Source: Humidesulfovibrio mexicanus (GTDB lineage Bacteria; Desulfobacterota; Desulfovibrionia; Desulfovibrionales; Desulfovibrionaceae). From it: a stretch of DNA of 64,000 nucleotides. Shown here in pieces: positions 14,466-22,463 of the stretch. The notes below the pieces were generated by a model. It had not been told where the DNA came from. It worked only from the letters and a program-made list of their open reading frames with translations, and did no database searches. The stretch is from assembly GCF_900188225.1 (NCBI RefSeq), contig NZ_FZOC01000004.1, positions 223,537-287,536 of the forward strand. Reading direction: 5' to 3'. Each line of letters opens with the position of its first letter. Position 1 is the stretch's first letter. The translations under genes were made by a program, and so were the position numbers.

Positions 14466-15557
14466 ATGAGCAGGAACATTCAAGACACCATGGGGCTCTA
14501 CAGGCTCGCCCGCAATGTCAACTGGCGCTTGCAGCTCGATGCGCTTGAGGACGCTGGTGTCCGGAACATCGAAGCCGCCTTGGCTGTTGCACGCGCTGAC
14601 CTCCAAGCACAGATGGAAGGCGAGGTGGCCCAGGGCATTCTGGAAGGGACCATGGGTGAGGACCAGCTCACGGCCTGGCTGGACGACATGACGCTGGCCG
14701 TGCGGCAAGCCCTGACCGGACAGCTCACGGAGATGACAACCCAGACTGCGCAAGCCTCGCTCGTCGAGCACGCGGCGATCCTTTCCATCGACGGGGCCAT
14801 ACCCGGCGTGAACACCGTGGCCATGACCGAAGCACGGATCAGGACGTTCTTTCAGGAGACGCCGCTGGGAGGCAGGATCATCGGCGAGTGGGTGGACAGG
14901 ACTTTTTCCGGCGCCATGCAGCGCTCCATGCTCACGGAGCTACGCGCCGGGGCGCTTTTGGGAGAGGGCTACCCGGCGCTGAGTGCGCGGCTTGCGGACG
15001 GGATGGGTCTGGCCGAACGCGACGCGATCACTCTGGCCAGGACGTTTGTGCAGACGGCCAACGTCGAGGCCAGCATGGCGACGGCCCAGGCCAACAGCGA
15101 CATCGTGACCACCTGGCGCTGGTGCGCCACGCTTGAGCCGGGCTTCCATGCCACCGGTCGGGGAACCTGCCTGCGCTGCGCGGCCCTGGACGGAAAGGAG
15201 TTCAAGCTCGGGGAGGGGCCGCCGATCCCGTTGCACCCGAGGTGCCGCTGTGTACCCCTGTACGGAACCGTGAGCTGGCGAGAGCTGGGCGTGGACCTGC
15301 CGGAGCTGAAGCGCGCCATGCGGCCGTACACCATGCGCCCGGACGAGAACATCGACGCCGGGCTGCGGCGCACCATCATTGAGAGCGGGTTCCACGACGG
15401 GGACTACGGGACGTGGTTTGAGAAGCAGAACGATGCCTTCAAGCTCAATGTGCTCGGCCCCCAGCGCTTCGACCTGGTGAAGGCCGGGCGGGCGACGCTT
15501 GGCGACATGGTGGACGGCAACGGCGCGCTGCGTACGCTGGCCGAGCTGCAAAAGTAA
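14466..15557 (+). CDS. MuF-type head morphogenesis protein
   Basis: ATG 14466 opens a 363-residue protein. The signature RTFVQTANVEASMATAQANS leads to WRWCATLEPG, TCLRCAALDGKEF and PLHPRCRCVPLY, the Cys-containing MuF (Phage_Mu_F) domain at residues about 190-270. Such proteins are minor head components linked to the portal. After this gene the head module is broken by the 19-kb minus-strand block and resumes with the scaffold at 35,360. Confidence 0.85.
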   Translation: MSRNIQDTMGLYRLARNVNWRLQLDALEDAGVRNIEAALAVARADLQAQMEGEVAQGILEGTMGEDQLTAWLDDMTLAVRQALTGQLTEMTTQTAQASLVEHAAILSIDGAIPGVNTVAMTEARIRTFFQETPLGGRIIGEWVDRTFSGAMQRSMLTELRAGALLGEGYPALSARLADGMGLAERDAITLARTFVQTANVEASMATAQANSDIVTTWRWCATLEPGFHATGRGTCLRCAALDGKEFKLGEGPPIPLHPRCRCVPLYGTVSWRELGVDLPELKRAMRPYTMRPDENIDAGLRRTIIESGFHDGDYGTWFEKQNDAFKLNVLGPQRFDLVKAGRATLGDMVDGNGALRTLAELQK

Positions 15558-15624
15558 GGGCCACCCCCGGAGGAGCGGCCCTTGAGCGGTCAAGCAAAAA
15601 AGGTCAGTTTGCGAAATTTCGCAA
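15556..15624 (-). terminator. Terminator region between MuF and the cargo block
   Basis: A 16-base perfect palindrome TTGCGAAATTTCGCAA (15609-15624) is followed on the minus strand by ACTGACC and seven Ts. Further on, AAGGGCC (15583-15577) and GGCCCTT (15562-15556) form a second stem followed by ACTTTT. Both point to termination of the leftward block. The palindrome could also be a protein-binding site. Confidence 0.55.
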
Positions 15625-15633
15625 GTTGAGGGT

Positions 15634-16194
15634 TTATCTCTTATCCAGGCCAAGGCTGTGAAGCAGTTTGTAGGCATCTGCGGGCTCGTTCAAGAAGGCG
15701 CCGCGCACCGCGTTTTGGGCCAGGTCCGGAAGTCGGCTTTCCCCCATCACGATCTCGTAGGACTCCAACATGCCGTTCAGGCTCTTGGCCAGGGCGGCGA
15801 TGGTGTCGTCCTTGGCCTGGGACGCTTGCTGGCGCGCAATGGCAGCGAGTTCACCAGACAGCCACTCAGCGGAAGAGGGAATATGCCCGTGGCGCTCAAG
15901 GGCTTCAGCGATCTGCTCCAGGTTCTTTCTGCCGACGCCTTTTTGTTTCAGAAGGAAGGGGGCCGGACGAGGAGTCGAAGCGAGCTGTTTGGCGATGCCG
16001 TCGCCGTCGACCGCTTCAGGGAACAATCGTTTGAGCAGGTTGACCGCGCGGGTGTCCAGGTCGCCAAGGAAATCCGTCTTGCTTTGCTCAGTGATCTTCT
16101 TCATGGACCCCCCCTGTTTTTCGGTTTGGCGCTCTTCCCTGGTCAGGCAACCGCGCTCCCGGGCCAGACGCATGATGCATAGGAGGTCGGTCAT
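15634..16194 (-). CDS. Hypothetical protein with HhH-like segment, 186 aa
   Basis: The ATG at 16194 overlaps the upstream stop (TAATG), supporting coupling; an alternative ATG at 16104 (MKKITEQSK) has a stronger GGGGGG ribosome site, giving 156 residues. The middle holds GVGRKNLEQIAEALERHGH, like helix-hairpin-helix or RNA polymerase alpha-CTD segments, and the rest is helical. It is the last gene of the cargo block. Function unknown. Confidence 0.6.
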   Translation of the reverse strand: MTDLLCIMRLARERGCLTREERQTEKQGGSMKKITEQSKTDFLGDLDTRAVNLLKRLFPEAVDGDGIAKQLASTPRPAPFLLKQKGVGRKNLEQIAEALERHGHIPSSAEWLSGELAAIARQQASQAKDDTIAALAKSLNGMLESYEIVMGESRLPDLAQNAVRGAFLNEPADAYKLLHSLGLDKR

Positions 16195-16589
16195 TACGCG
16201 CCGCCCTGGGGCCTAGTCCGACGAAGATATGGTGAGTCCGGGCGGGCCTCGTCGGGGTGGTGCTTGTCAAGCCACCGCTCCAGTTTGTCCTTACATTCCC
16301 GCCATGGGGCCATCTGCTGCTGCTCCTGGCATTCAAAGTCCCCACGGTTCCTGTACGGCGGGCGCATTTCAGGAAGGGCACACTTTTCTTCCAAGTAAGC
16401 CTTCATACACTCATCGTGAAATTTTTCGAACTCCGGGTCATCTTCAAGGTGTCGGCAGATGCGATCATCCAATGCGTCGCTCCGCATTCGTATCGTATCC
16501 GTGTAGGCCTTGCTCGGCCCAGACCTGTCGCGGTCGGCGTTGCAGGCCAGCACAACCAAGCCCATGACGATGAGAAAGAAGAGCTCCAT
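16194..16589 (-). CDS. Putative lipoprotein, 131 aa
   Basis: The N-terminus MELFFLIVMGLVVLAC ends in a lipobox-like VLAC, predicting lipidation of Cys16. The mature part is highly charged with cysteines near CRHLEDDP, CMKAYLEEKC and FECQEQ. ATG 16589 overlaps the upstream TGA by one base. A phage lipoprotein in this position could act in exclusion; that is inference. Confidence 0.55.
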   Translation of the reverse strand: MELFFLIVMGLVVLACNADRDRSGPSKAYTDTIRMRSDALDDRICRHLEDDPEFEKFHDECMKAYLEEKCALPEMRPPYRNRGDFECQEQQQMAPWRECKDKLERWLDKHHPDEARPDSPYLRRTRPQGGA

Positions 16590-16972
16590 CACGGCTTTGC
16601 CCCTCGAACGAGCCCGTATTCGACCCTCAAGACATTCGTAAACTTTGGCAAAAAATGCCCAAGCGTGCTGTCCCAGCGTTCAGCGGTGCCCCAAAGGTCT
16701 TTCACCCCCACCCCGAGTGCGCAAGCCGCCGCGAAGCCAGCGCGCGGGAGGAAGCAATTCAGCATCTTCACGTTGGCGGCATTTACCTCGCCCTGGAGCA
16801 GCATTATGGACATGGACGCTACCGCGTTTTCCACCATAGCGTCGCCGCCCACGAGGAGCGCGATTTCGTTGATGGTGGACCAATACTCCGTGATGCTGTC
16901 CGGCTCGACCCCGACGGTTTTCGCGGCGAGGCAGAGTCCGATCTGTAGCCGTATGGCTCGGTCCTCGTTCAT
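16589..16972 (-). CDS. Hypothetical protein, 127 aa
   Basis: From ATG 16972 (MNEDRAIRLQIGLCLAAK) the sequence is mostly helical with hydrophobic stretches (EIALLVGGDAMVENAVASMS; GFAAACALGVGVKDLWG). It overlaps the upstream gene by four bases (ATGA). No family is recognised. Confidence 0.6.
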   Translation of the reverse strand: MNEDRAIRLQIGLCLAAKTVGVEPDSITEYWSTINEIALLVGGDAMVENAVASMSIMLLQGEVNAANVKMLNCFLPRAGFAAACALGVGVKDLWGTAERWDSTLGHFLPKFTNVLRVEYGLVRGAKP

Positions 16973-17436
16973 CCCACGTCTTCCTTCTCGACCACCGGCA
17001 GGGTCTCGTCCCCGCCAGCGTAGAAGACCTTCTTGCAGTCCACGCAGCGCCAGCGTTGCTTCCCCGCGTAGGCCGTCCATTTCCGGCTCGGCCCAGAACA
17101 CGCCGGACATGTCGGGTACCCTTTGGTCTTGGCCGTGCGGGCGCCCGCAGGCATTCCTGCGGAAGTTCGGCGCGTCTTCAAAAAGTTGGTGATCGTGCGC
17201 GACTTGAAATAGGCGAAACACCCGTCCACGAGGTCGGGCACGAGCAGCCCACTTTTGATGAGAGCATGGACGCGGGTGTCCCATAGGCCAAGCCTCTCCG
17301 CCACCTGCGGCACGTTCAGAAATCCTTTGATCTTCGGCACAGGTCCTCCACGTGGGGCACTGGCAGCCCCACGCTGATCGTAAGCCGACATGGTGGAGTT
17401 CGCAAGGGGGCGCGTGCTCTTGTCCTTCGAGGTCAT
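16969..17436 (-). CDS. HTH plus zinc-ribbon protein, 155 aa
   Basis: ATG 17436 follows AGGAG. Residues about 40-70 form an HTH (NVPQVAERLGLWDTRVHALI), and near 105-135 there is a zinc ribbon CPACSG ... RWRCVDCKKVF, like the ribbon of IS1-type and other transposase-related DNA-binding proteins. The combination suggests a DNA-binding regulator, possibly domesticated from a transposase N-terminal part; no catalytic domain is present. Confidence 0.6.
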   Translation of the reverse strand: MTSKDKSTRPLANSTMSAYDQRGAASAPRGGPVPKIKGFLNVPQVAERLGLWDTRVHALIKSGLLVPDLVDGCFAYFKSRTITNFLKTRRTSAGMPAGARTAKTKGYPTCPACSGPSRKWTAYAGKQRWRCVDCKKVFYAGGDETLPVVEKEDVG

Positions 17437-17516
17437 TCTCTTGCTCCTGTATTTCTTCCTGTACGGCGTTTTACGGCAGTTTGCCCCGTGAGCGACCAAC
17501 GAGCTGCGAACGGTGG

Positions 17517-17858
17517 CTACGGTGCCGTGACGCGCGCCCACAGGTGCAGGCAGTGGGGCATGAGGTTCACGTACTCGCTCTTCTTCGGCAGGCACTGGAT
17601 GGCCTCGACCTCCTCGCCGATGAAAACGTCCTTGACCACTTTGAGGTCGTCCCAGGACGGGAGGCGACTCTTGCGCGAGCACGAGACGTGCAGGTAGCGC
17701 TCGTCGCCCACCAGCGTGTCCACGGACATGATGACCCGCAGGCCCAGGCGGTGGTTCGCCCAAGCCGTGCCGTAGGGGAAGACCCCCACGGGCTTCCATT
17801 CCGGGGCCAGCGTGGCGCCCGGTCGCGCCGGGGTAGTGGCGATGATGCGTTGCAGCAT
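17517..17858 (-). CDS. DUF7694-like phage protein, 113 aa
   Basis: The sequence YLHVSCSRKSRLPSWDDLK, followed by VVKDVFIGEEVEAIQCLPKK and VNLMPHCLHLW, is the conserved pattern of a phage family (DUF7694-like) of unknown role. The length is normal. It lies three bases from the DUF5131 gene. No catalytic function can be assigned. Confidence 0.65.
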   Translation of the reverse strand: MLQRIIATTPARPGATLAPEWKPVGVFPYGTAWANHRLGLRVIMSVDTLVGDERYLHVSCSRKSRLPSWDDLKVVKDVFIGEEVEAIQCLPKKSEYVNLMPHCLHLWARVTAP

Positions 17859-17861
17859 GGG

Positions 17862-18710
17862 TTAGGCCTCCATCCACGCCGGGAACTGGCGGGGCATCCC
17901 CTCCGGGAACTCCCCAGCGGAGTCCTTTTTGAAGAAAAACGGCACGCCGACGCGGGCGCATTGCGAGGCCAGGGAGCCGGGGTACTGGATCGGGACTTCG
18001 CGCTTGCCCGGCCCCTGCTCGTGGCCGCAGACGACCCAGGAGAGGCGTCCCGCGTCTGAATGCACCACGTCACCTGTCCCACGTATGCCCCGCAAGGCGT
18101 CAATCCAGTCTGATTGCTCCCCCTCCGCTGCATCAACGACGATGGTTTTCAGGTTCACCGGCCCAAGCATGGGCTCCACGATGACGCCGGTGTGCCAGCC
18201 CTGCGCGGCCAACTTGAGCAGGTGCGGGACGCGCTCATCGGCCCGCTGCTGGTCCTCGCAGGTCGCCATGAGCATGACGTTGTGCAGGGGCTTGGGCCAG
18301 TATGCGCGACAAAACTCCGCCATGGTCGCCGGGCGTTTGGTGATGATGATGAAGTGGTGCCTGGGCAGGTCTCGCATGAAAACAAACACACCGCCCTGAT
18401 CCAAGGACATGACGCGAGGATGAAACAGATCGCCCATGCTCACCATGAAAATTCGCCGGGGACTCCTGGCCTTCAAGAGCCGGGCCTGGGCCTTCTCCAG
18501 CACGCCCGACACGTAACGGACTTCCCCGGTCCAGGCCGGACCATTCGGCGTCATCGTGGCGAGGCCCTTGTACTGCGGCACGGTCGGGTTGTTTCCGAAG
18601 CGATGTGCCATGCGGACTGCGTAGCAGTTGTCACAGCCGGGCGACACGCGGGAGCACCCCACCAGTGGGTTCAACGTCTCGTGCGCGAATTCGATCTTGG
18701 TTGTGGCCAT
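17862..18710 (-). CDS. DUF5131 (phage Gp37/Gp68) protein
   Basis: LNPLVGCSRVSPGCDNCYA (13-31) with Cys19, Cys26 and Cys29 is the defining start of DUF5131/phage Gp37-Gp68 proteins, which resemble radical-SAM enzymes with an iron-sulfur cluster. Further motifs fit: SMGDLFHPRV, FIIITKRPATM, NVMLMATCEDQQRADERV and the late WVVCGHEQGPGKR. The biochemical reaction is not established; nucleic-acid repair or modification is the common suggestion. It is well preserved at 282 residues. Confidence 0.8.
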   Translation of the reverse strand: MATTKIEFAHETLNPLVGCSRVSPGCDNCYAVRMAHRFGNNPTVPQYKGLATMTPNGPAWTGEVRYVSGVLEKAQARLLKARSPRRIFMVSMGDLFHPRVMSLDQGGVFVFMRDLPRHHFIIITKRPATMAEFCRAYWPKPLHNVMLMATCEDQQRADERVPHLLKLAAQGWHTGVIVEPMLGPVNLKTIVVDAAEGEQSDWIDALRGIRGTGDVVHSDAGRLSWVVCGHEQGPGKREVPIQYPGSLASQCARVGVPFFFKKDSAGEFPEGMPRQFPAWMEA

Positions 18711-18713
18711 GGG

Positions 18714-18896
18714 CTATTTCTCCTTCTGCTTCGAATATGCGGGCGCATTGGCCCACTCCGGGCGTTTCCCGCCAATTGGTTTCGGAATGCAGCGACGGTG
18801 CGCCCACCCGACTAATCCTCCATTGGATGCTTGGCACCGCGCTCCCACCTTCCCGCAGAAGATGCACCGCTGGGGAGGGCTTGTGGTCCAGCTCAT
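18714..18896 (-). CDS. Small zinc-finger-like protein, 60 aa
   Basis: From ATG 18896 the protein contains CIFCGKVGARC ... WAHRRCIP, a plausible Cys/His zinc site, and a basic tail. Its start overlaps the upstream stop by four bases. Function unknown. Confidence 0.55.
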   Translation of the reverse strand: MSWTTSPPQRCIFCGKVGARCQASNGGLVGWAHRRCIPKPIGGKRPEWANAPAYSKQKEK

Positions 18897-19210
18897 ACCC
18901 GCCCCCGACCTTGGCAAGCATCGCACGTCTCGATTGAACGACGGCCAGGAAGATAGACGGTGACGATCTGCCCGGTCCCCTTGCACTCCCCGCACGTCAC
19001 CTTGGCGCGCTCCTTCTGGAGTTCGGCGCGCAGGGCTTTGACCTCGGCATCCTGCGGAAGCCCCGCAGGCTCACTTCCGTGGCTCTCGCCGTAGACCTCG
19101 TGCGCGCCCTGGACGATTCCAGCGACCGTCTTGAGCTGTTCCTCGGTGGCCGAAATCCCGGCCTCGCAAAGTGCCTCACCGACGCATTCCATCCAATAGG
19201 TGTCGCTCAT
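18893..19210 (-). CDS. DnaJ-type zinc-finger small protein, 105 aa
   Basis: ATG 19210 (MSDTYWMECVG) overlaps the previous gene by four bases. The C-terminus carries two DnaJ-like Cys motifs, CGECKGTG and CDACQGRG, after a short coiled coil (VKALRAELQKERAK). The N-terminal half resembles a small helical bundle. Possibly a nucleic-acid or protein-binding adaptor. Confidence 0.6.
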   Translation of the reverse strand: MSDTYWMECVGEALCEAGISATEEQLKTVAGIVQGAHEVYGESHGSEPAGLPQDAEVKALRAELQKERAKVTCGECKGTGQIVTVYLPGRRSIETCDACQGRGRV

Positions 19211-19428
19211 GCGGCACCGCCCGGCGCTTCGCAACGGCCTTTGGTCGTGCGCCCGATCTCCGGGGCGTCGCCAGGAAACCAGCCCCAGGCCATGCACTCG
19301 GAGCCAATGCACTTGGCTGGTTTATATATCGCCGATTCACCCTCTCCGACCTGCTTCGGGTTGTAGCAATAGGTCATGAGGTGACAGGTTTTGGTCTTCG
19401 CCTCTTCCTCGGTCATGTAGGGGCGCAT
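19207..19428 (-). CDS. Cys-rich hypothetical protein, 73 aa
   Basis: Five cysteines (CHLMTYC, CIGSEC, RCEAPGG) in 73 residues with CMAWGWFPG suggest a small metal-binding fold. The pattern C-x5-C ... C-x3-C resembles other phage miniproteins of unknown role. The stop overlaps the next gene start. Confidence 0.6.
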   Translation of the reverse strand: MRPYMTEEEAKTKTCHLMTYCYNPKQVGEGESAIYKPAKCIGSECMAWGWFPGDAPEIGRTTKGRCEAPGGAA

Positions 19429-19682
19429 CAGCGCTTCCTCCTGTTTGGGTTGTGGCTGCGGCGCTTACCGAAGGGCTGCTTCAGGTGGCCATGGCCTTCG
19501 CCGTATCTCTCGCCGTCCCAATTTGTCTGGGCGTCGGGGACGAGTAGGTCGGAAGCCCGGCACTCGTCGGTGGCCAGAACCGCTCCTTCGACATTGCCCA
19601 TGGCCGCGAGGTGGTGCACCAGGATGCGGAGCCCATTCCCTGACGGTGTGCCGATGGTGAGGATTTTCTTGTGGTCGTCCAA
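19428..19682 (-). CDS. Hypothetical protein, 84 aa (TTG start)
   Basis: TTG 19682 lies three bases after the upstream stop, with GGAAGGGGG as ribosome site; no ATG is available near the domain start. The protein begins LDDHKKILTIGTPSGNGL and ends in a basic KRRSHNPNRRKR tail. It may bind nucleic acid. No family recognised. Confidence 0.5.
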   Translation of the reverse strand: MDDHKKILTIGTPSGNGLRILVHHLAAMGNVEGAVLATDECRASDLLVPDAQTNWDGERYGEGHGHLKQPFGKRRSHNPNRRKR

Positions 19683-19685
19683 GAC

Positions 19686-20039
19686 CTACGCCCCCTTCCC
19701 CTCGATCTTGGCGATGACTGCGTCGATGTCGCAGAACGGGCAGCCGCAGGGGTCGTCGAAGCCGTGCACGAAGCCTTCCTTGGCGTTCCTGACACGCTTC
19801 ATTGCCGCCAGGGCCTCCATGACGATGTCGGTGTCGTCGGTGGGCTGCGTGTTGACGTCCGCGACCATCTCGCCGCCTTCTCGGCGGATGCAAGGCGGTT
19901 CGTATTGACGAGCGTCTACGGCCACCAAGATAGGTTTGCCTGCGGTAAGGCCTCGTCCCACGAGCACGTAGAGGTCGTCCCGGTCTTGCTCGTCGCCCGG
20001 TGTGAAGAGGAACGCTTCGCCGAGCACTCTGATCTTCAT
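19686..20039 (-). CDS. Hypothetical protein, 117 aa
   Basis: The N-terminal half (YVLVGRGLTAGKPILVAVDA) looks like a small beta-barrel. The C-terminal half has the CGCPFCD motif near residues 98-104, a likely metal site. It lies four bases from its upstream neighbour. No function recognised. Confidence 0.6.
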   Translation of the reverse strand: MKIRVLGEAFLFTPGDEQDRDDLYVLVGRGLTAGKPILVAVDARQYEPPCIRREGGEMVADVNTQPTDDTDIVMEALAAMKRVRNAKEGFVHGFDDPCGCPFCDIDAVIAKIEGKGA

Positions 20040-20043
20040 GGCT

Positions 20044-20280
20044 CTACGCCTCCTTCTCGCGCAGCCTCACGCCGCAGAACGGGCAGAAGGTGTGAACCAG
20101 CGACGCTGTTTCAACCTTTTTCTGGTCCACCAGCGCGATCTTGACCTCGGTGTATGTGCCAAGGCGGCCGCTATTGAAATCAATATAGGTCTGGAGCTGG
20201 AGGCTCTCGATGGGCTTCTTGAACTTCCCGTCATAGTGCTCGCGCAGCTTCTTGGTCACTTCGGCGATGCAGTTGCACAT
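20044..20280 (-). CDS. Zinc-ribbon-like small protein, 78 aa
   Basis: It begins MCNCIAEVTKKLREHY and ends TFCPFCGVRLREKEA, so paired cysteines at both ends probably form a zinc site. The central sequence (LQTYIDFNSGRLGTYTEVKI) is beta-rich. Proteins of this layout are common in phages of Gram-negative bacteria but are uncharacterised. Confidence 0.65.
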   Translation of the reverse strand: MCNCIAEVTKKLREHYDGKFKKPIESLQLQTYIDFNSGRLGTYTEVKIALVDQKKVETASLVHTFCPFCGVRLREKEA

Positions 20281-20284
20281 GGCC

Positions 20285-20545
20285 CTACGCCCCCGTTCCC
20301 TGCGCCATGCCCTTCGCGTCTTCTCCCTCCAGAATGGCCTGCATCACCTTCTCGGCGTAGGGCTCGTCCTGGTTGCAGATGATGTACTTGTTGGCCTCGA
20401 TGGGCGGCTTTTTCTGGAACTCGCGGAGCGCCTTGATGTGGTCTTCGATCTTTTCCCACGCCTCTTCAAAGTCCGGGTTGTTCTCGGACAGGTAGACCAC
20501 CTCGTCCATCTTGAACACGATGTACTTGTCCTGCTTCTCTGCCAT
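20285..20545 (-). CDS. Hypothetical protein, 86 aa
   Basis: The sequence YIVFKMDEVVYLSENNPDFE then HIKALREFQKKPPIEANKYI is acidic and alpha/beta-like. Many phages carry a similar acidic protein of unknown role. It follows a well-formed ribosome site (GAGGGGC). Confidence 0.6.
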   Translation of the reverse strand: MAEKQDKYIVFKMDEVVYLSENNPDFEEAWEKIEDHIKALREFQKKPPIEANKYIICNQDEPYAEKVMQAILEGEDAKGMAQGTGA

Positions 20546-20581
20546 GATCTGCCCCTCCTCGGGTGTTCGGAAGTTGGTGAG

Positions 20582-20860
20582 CTAAATCGCCCCGTGGCGG
20601 TTCAGGACGCCGGGGGCGGTGTAGTCGTCGGCCATGCGCGTCGTGCCCCAGAACCAGAAGTACGAGCGGCCCTCGGTGGAAAACTCCGTGATGGTCTTGG
20701 CCCGGTCCACGTTGGCCAAGGCCTCGCGGTGCGTCGGGTACGGCCCGGCCACGAGAAAGAAGCGGCCGGCGTCGGTGGCCGAGATGTAGTAGCTGCCGGG
20801 CTCCAGGCTGCACACGGCCTTGGCCTGGGCTTGCACGTGGGATTCGGTGATGGCGGGCAT
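20582..20860 (-). CDS. Hypothetical protein, 92 aa
   Basis: The region SYYISATDAGRFFLVAGPYP then THREALANVDRAKTITEFST is a compact alpha/beta pattern seen in phage proteins that have no assigned role. It starts two bases after the CI-like regulator ends, within the same transcription unit. Confidence 0.6.
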   Translation of the reverse strand: MPAITESHVQAQAKAVCSLEPGSYYISATDAGRFFLVAGPYPTHREALANVDRAKTITEFSTEGRSYFWFWGTTRMADDYTAPGVLNRHGAI

Positions 20861-20862
20861 CC

Positions 20863-21351
20863 CTACGCCCCCATCCCGGCCACATCGCGCGCGCCGTCGA
20901 TCTTCGCGGCCATGGCCAGGACATGCGAGAGGCCGAGCTGGAGCTGCTGTGCCGCCTTTTCCTTGTGCGCGGCGAGTTCGTCGTTGGTCATGCCCGCCAG
21001 AAGGATGGCCTGGCCCAGCGTGGACTTCAGCTCGTGAAGTTCCAACTGGACCTCGGTGACGACGCGGCCAAGCCGGTTGATCTTCTCGGGGAGCATGTCG
21101 CCGAGGAACTGCGCGCCCCGGCCAGTGAGAAGCCAGTCCGGGTTAACCTGATGCAGGCGCATGATCTTCAACTGCCACTCGGGCGGAATGGACGCGCGGC
21201 GCTTGGCGTCGCTGATGCTCGACTGGCGCACGCCCAGCACTTCGGCCAGCTGCACCTGAGTGCGTGCGCCGGTAACGGTACGGATGCGATCCATAGCGGC
21301 TTCGTAGGCGGCGCGGACTTCCGGGGCGACTTCGATGATCTTCTTGGCCAT
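20863..21351 (-). CDS. Second CI-type HTH regulator, no peptidase domain
   Basis: ATG 21351 (MAKKIIEVAPEV) is selected. Residues 15-75 match the phage CI repressor N-terminal domain: TQVQLAEVLGVRQSSISDAK, then IPPEWQLKIMRLHQVNPDWL and LLTGRGAQFLG. The C-terminal half is a coiled coil plus helices instead of a LexA-type peptidase. It is the first gene after a 270-base gap, so it may sense and control the cargo block separately from the main repressor. Confidence 0.7.
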   Translation of the reverse strand: MAKKIIEVAPEVRAAYEAAMDRIRTVTGARTQVQLAEVLGVRQSSISDAKRRASIPPEWQLKIMRLHQVNPDWLLTGRGAQFLGDMLPEKINRLGRVVTEVQLELHELKSTLGQAILLAGMTNDELAAHKEKAAQQLQLGLSHVLAMAAKIDGARDVAGMGA

Positions 21352-21621
21352 GATGTACTCCTTTGCGTTGCATCGCAGCATTTGAAAGGGCGCGGGCCGT
21401 TGCCACATCGGCGTTGCTCACGCATTGCGCTTCCTTCCCGCTAGCCTCACGGGACCGTCAGCGTTGTTGCTGGGGAGGCGGTATCTGCCCCGCCGCGCCC
21501 TGCCAGCAATCCGCCGAGGAATCCCACTGTGGGCGTTACATCCGTCAGACGCGGCCTGCTGGCTCAAATGCTGCGATATTCGGTTGTCAAAGAGGCCAGG
21601 GCGTTTCCCCGGCCTTGGCGG
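21352..21621. other. 270-base intergenic region before the second regulator
   Basis: No coding frame is convincing. At 21592-21612 the minus strand forms an AGGCCGGGG/CCCTGGCCT stem with one G-U pair followed by CTTTG, a weak terminator for the 81-aa gene. The sequence next to the regulator start includes GATGCAACGCAAA, a possible operator half, but nothing firmer can be claimed. Confidence 0.4.
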
Positions 21622-21867
21622 CTATCCTTCCTTCACCTCGATCAACCCAGCGTGCCCGAGGGCGGCAACACAACCGATCAGGCGCATCACCTGGTGCTGC
21701 TCCCCGCAGGCAAAGGTGAGCTTGTAGTCCCCGCTGGCGTTAATCACGACCTCATTTACCTCCACGGAGAAGCTGCCATCACCAGATTCGCGCTCGCAGC
21801 GCGCGGCTTCCCGGAGTGTGACAAGAGGGCATTCGGCAGCGTCGAAAATCGCGGTGATGATCTTCAT
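21622..21867 (-). CDS. Hypothetical protein, 81 aa
   Basis: ATG 21867 (MKIITAIFDAAECPLVTLRE) follows a GGAGAACGCC ribosome site. The protein is a small beta-rich fold (FSVEVNEVVINASGDYKLTF, then ACGEQHQVMRLIGC). It is the first gene behind promoter element B. No family recognised. Confidence 0.6.
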   Translation of the reverse strand: MKIITAIFDAAECPLVTLREAARCERESGDGSFSVEVNEVVINASGDYKLTFACGEQHQVMRLIGCVAALGHAGLIEVKEG

Positions 21868-21920
21868 GGCGTTCTCCTCGCTTCTGGTTCCATCCATCTC
21901 TTCCCTTCCCACAACTCAAC

Positions 21921-21950
21921 CCTACAACATCTACACAATAAACGCAACAA
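21921..21950 (-). promoter_or_regulatory. Conserved promoter-like element, copy B
   Basis: The minus strand reads TTGTTGCGTTTATTGTG (21950-21934), then TGTAGG at the -10 spacing of 18 bases. It stands 54 bases before the 21867 gene in an AT-rich island. Confidence 0.6.
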
Positions 21951-21965
21951 AATAGGCAAAAAATG

Positions 21966-22463
21966 TTAGTCTACGTGAGCTTGCGATGCCGTTTCGCTAG
22001 CACAGTCCGCAGCCCTGGACCGGCCCGGCATGGTCTCCATGTCCTGGACCTGGTGAATGGGCCAGCGCAGGGCGCAGCGGCGCACCACGGACGCCAGAAG
22101 GCGGCGCTCCGCGTCCAGGTTGGCCTCCTGGGGCCTGGCCTTCACCACGACCTTGATCTGCTTCGGGAGGCAGTAGAGCAGGCCCCAGGCTTCGGGCAGC
22201 TCCTCGGGGCGGATCAGGCCCGGCGGGCACAGGTAGTACCGCAGGTTGCCCATGCCCGCCTCGGGCCGACGACGGTAGTATTTCTTGGCGTCGGCCAGGA
22301 AGTCCGAGCGCGTGGCCTTGCACTCCACGAGGATGGAGCCGTCACCGCCGTAGCCCCAGCCGTCCGGAATCTCCATGGCGGCCGTGGCCAGTTCGGAGAA
22401 GGCGATTGTGCAGCGGTTCCCCAGCCACTTGAGGCCGCGGGCGACGAGGTCGGCGTGAGTCAT
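21966..22463 (-). CDS. MmcB-like PD-(D/E)XK nuclease-type protein, 165 aa
   Basis: ATG 22463 overlaps the DUF1643 stop by four bases. IPDGWGYGGDGSILVECKAT then RSDFLADAKK is the D...ECK core of MmcB-like restriction-fold proteins, and MGNLRYYLCPPGLIRPEELP matches phage relatives. A role in DNA repair or degradation is expected from the fold. It reads from the operon started far upstream and lies next to promoter B of the following unit. Confidence 0.65.
   Translation of the reverse strand: MTHADLVARGLKWLGNRCTIAFSELATAAMEIPDGWGYGGDGSILVECKATRSDFLADAKKYYRRRPEAGMGNLRYYLCPPGLIRPEELPEAWGLLYCLPKQIKVVVKARPQEANLDAERRLLASVVRRCALRWPIHQVQDMETMPGRSRAADCASETASQAHVD

Noticed and set aside
16969-17436. Insertion-sequence transposase
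   Set aside because: The zinc ribbon and HTH resemble transposase DNA-binding parts, but there is no catalytic domain and no terminal inverted repeats are seen.
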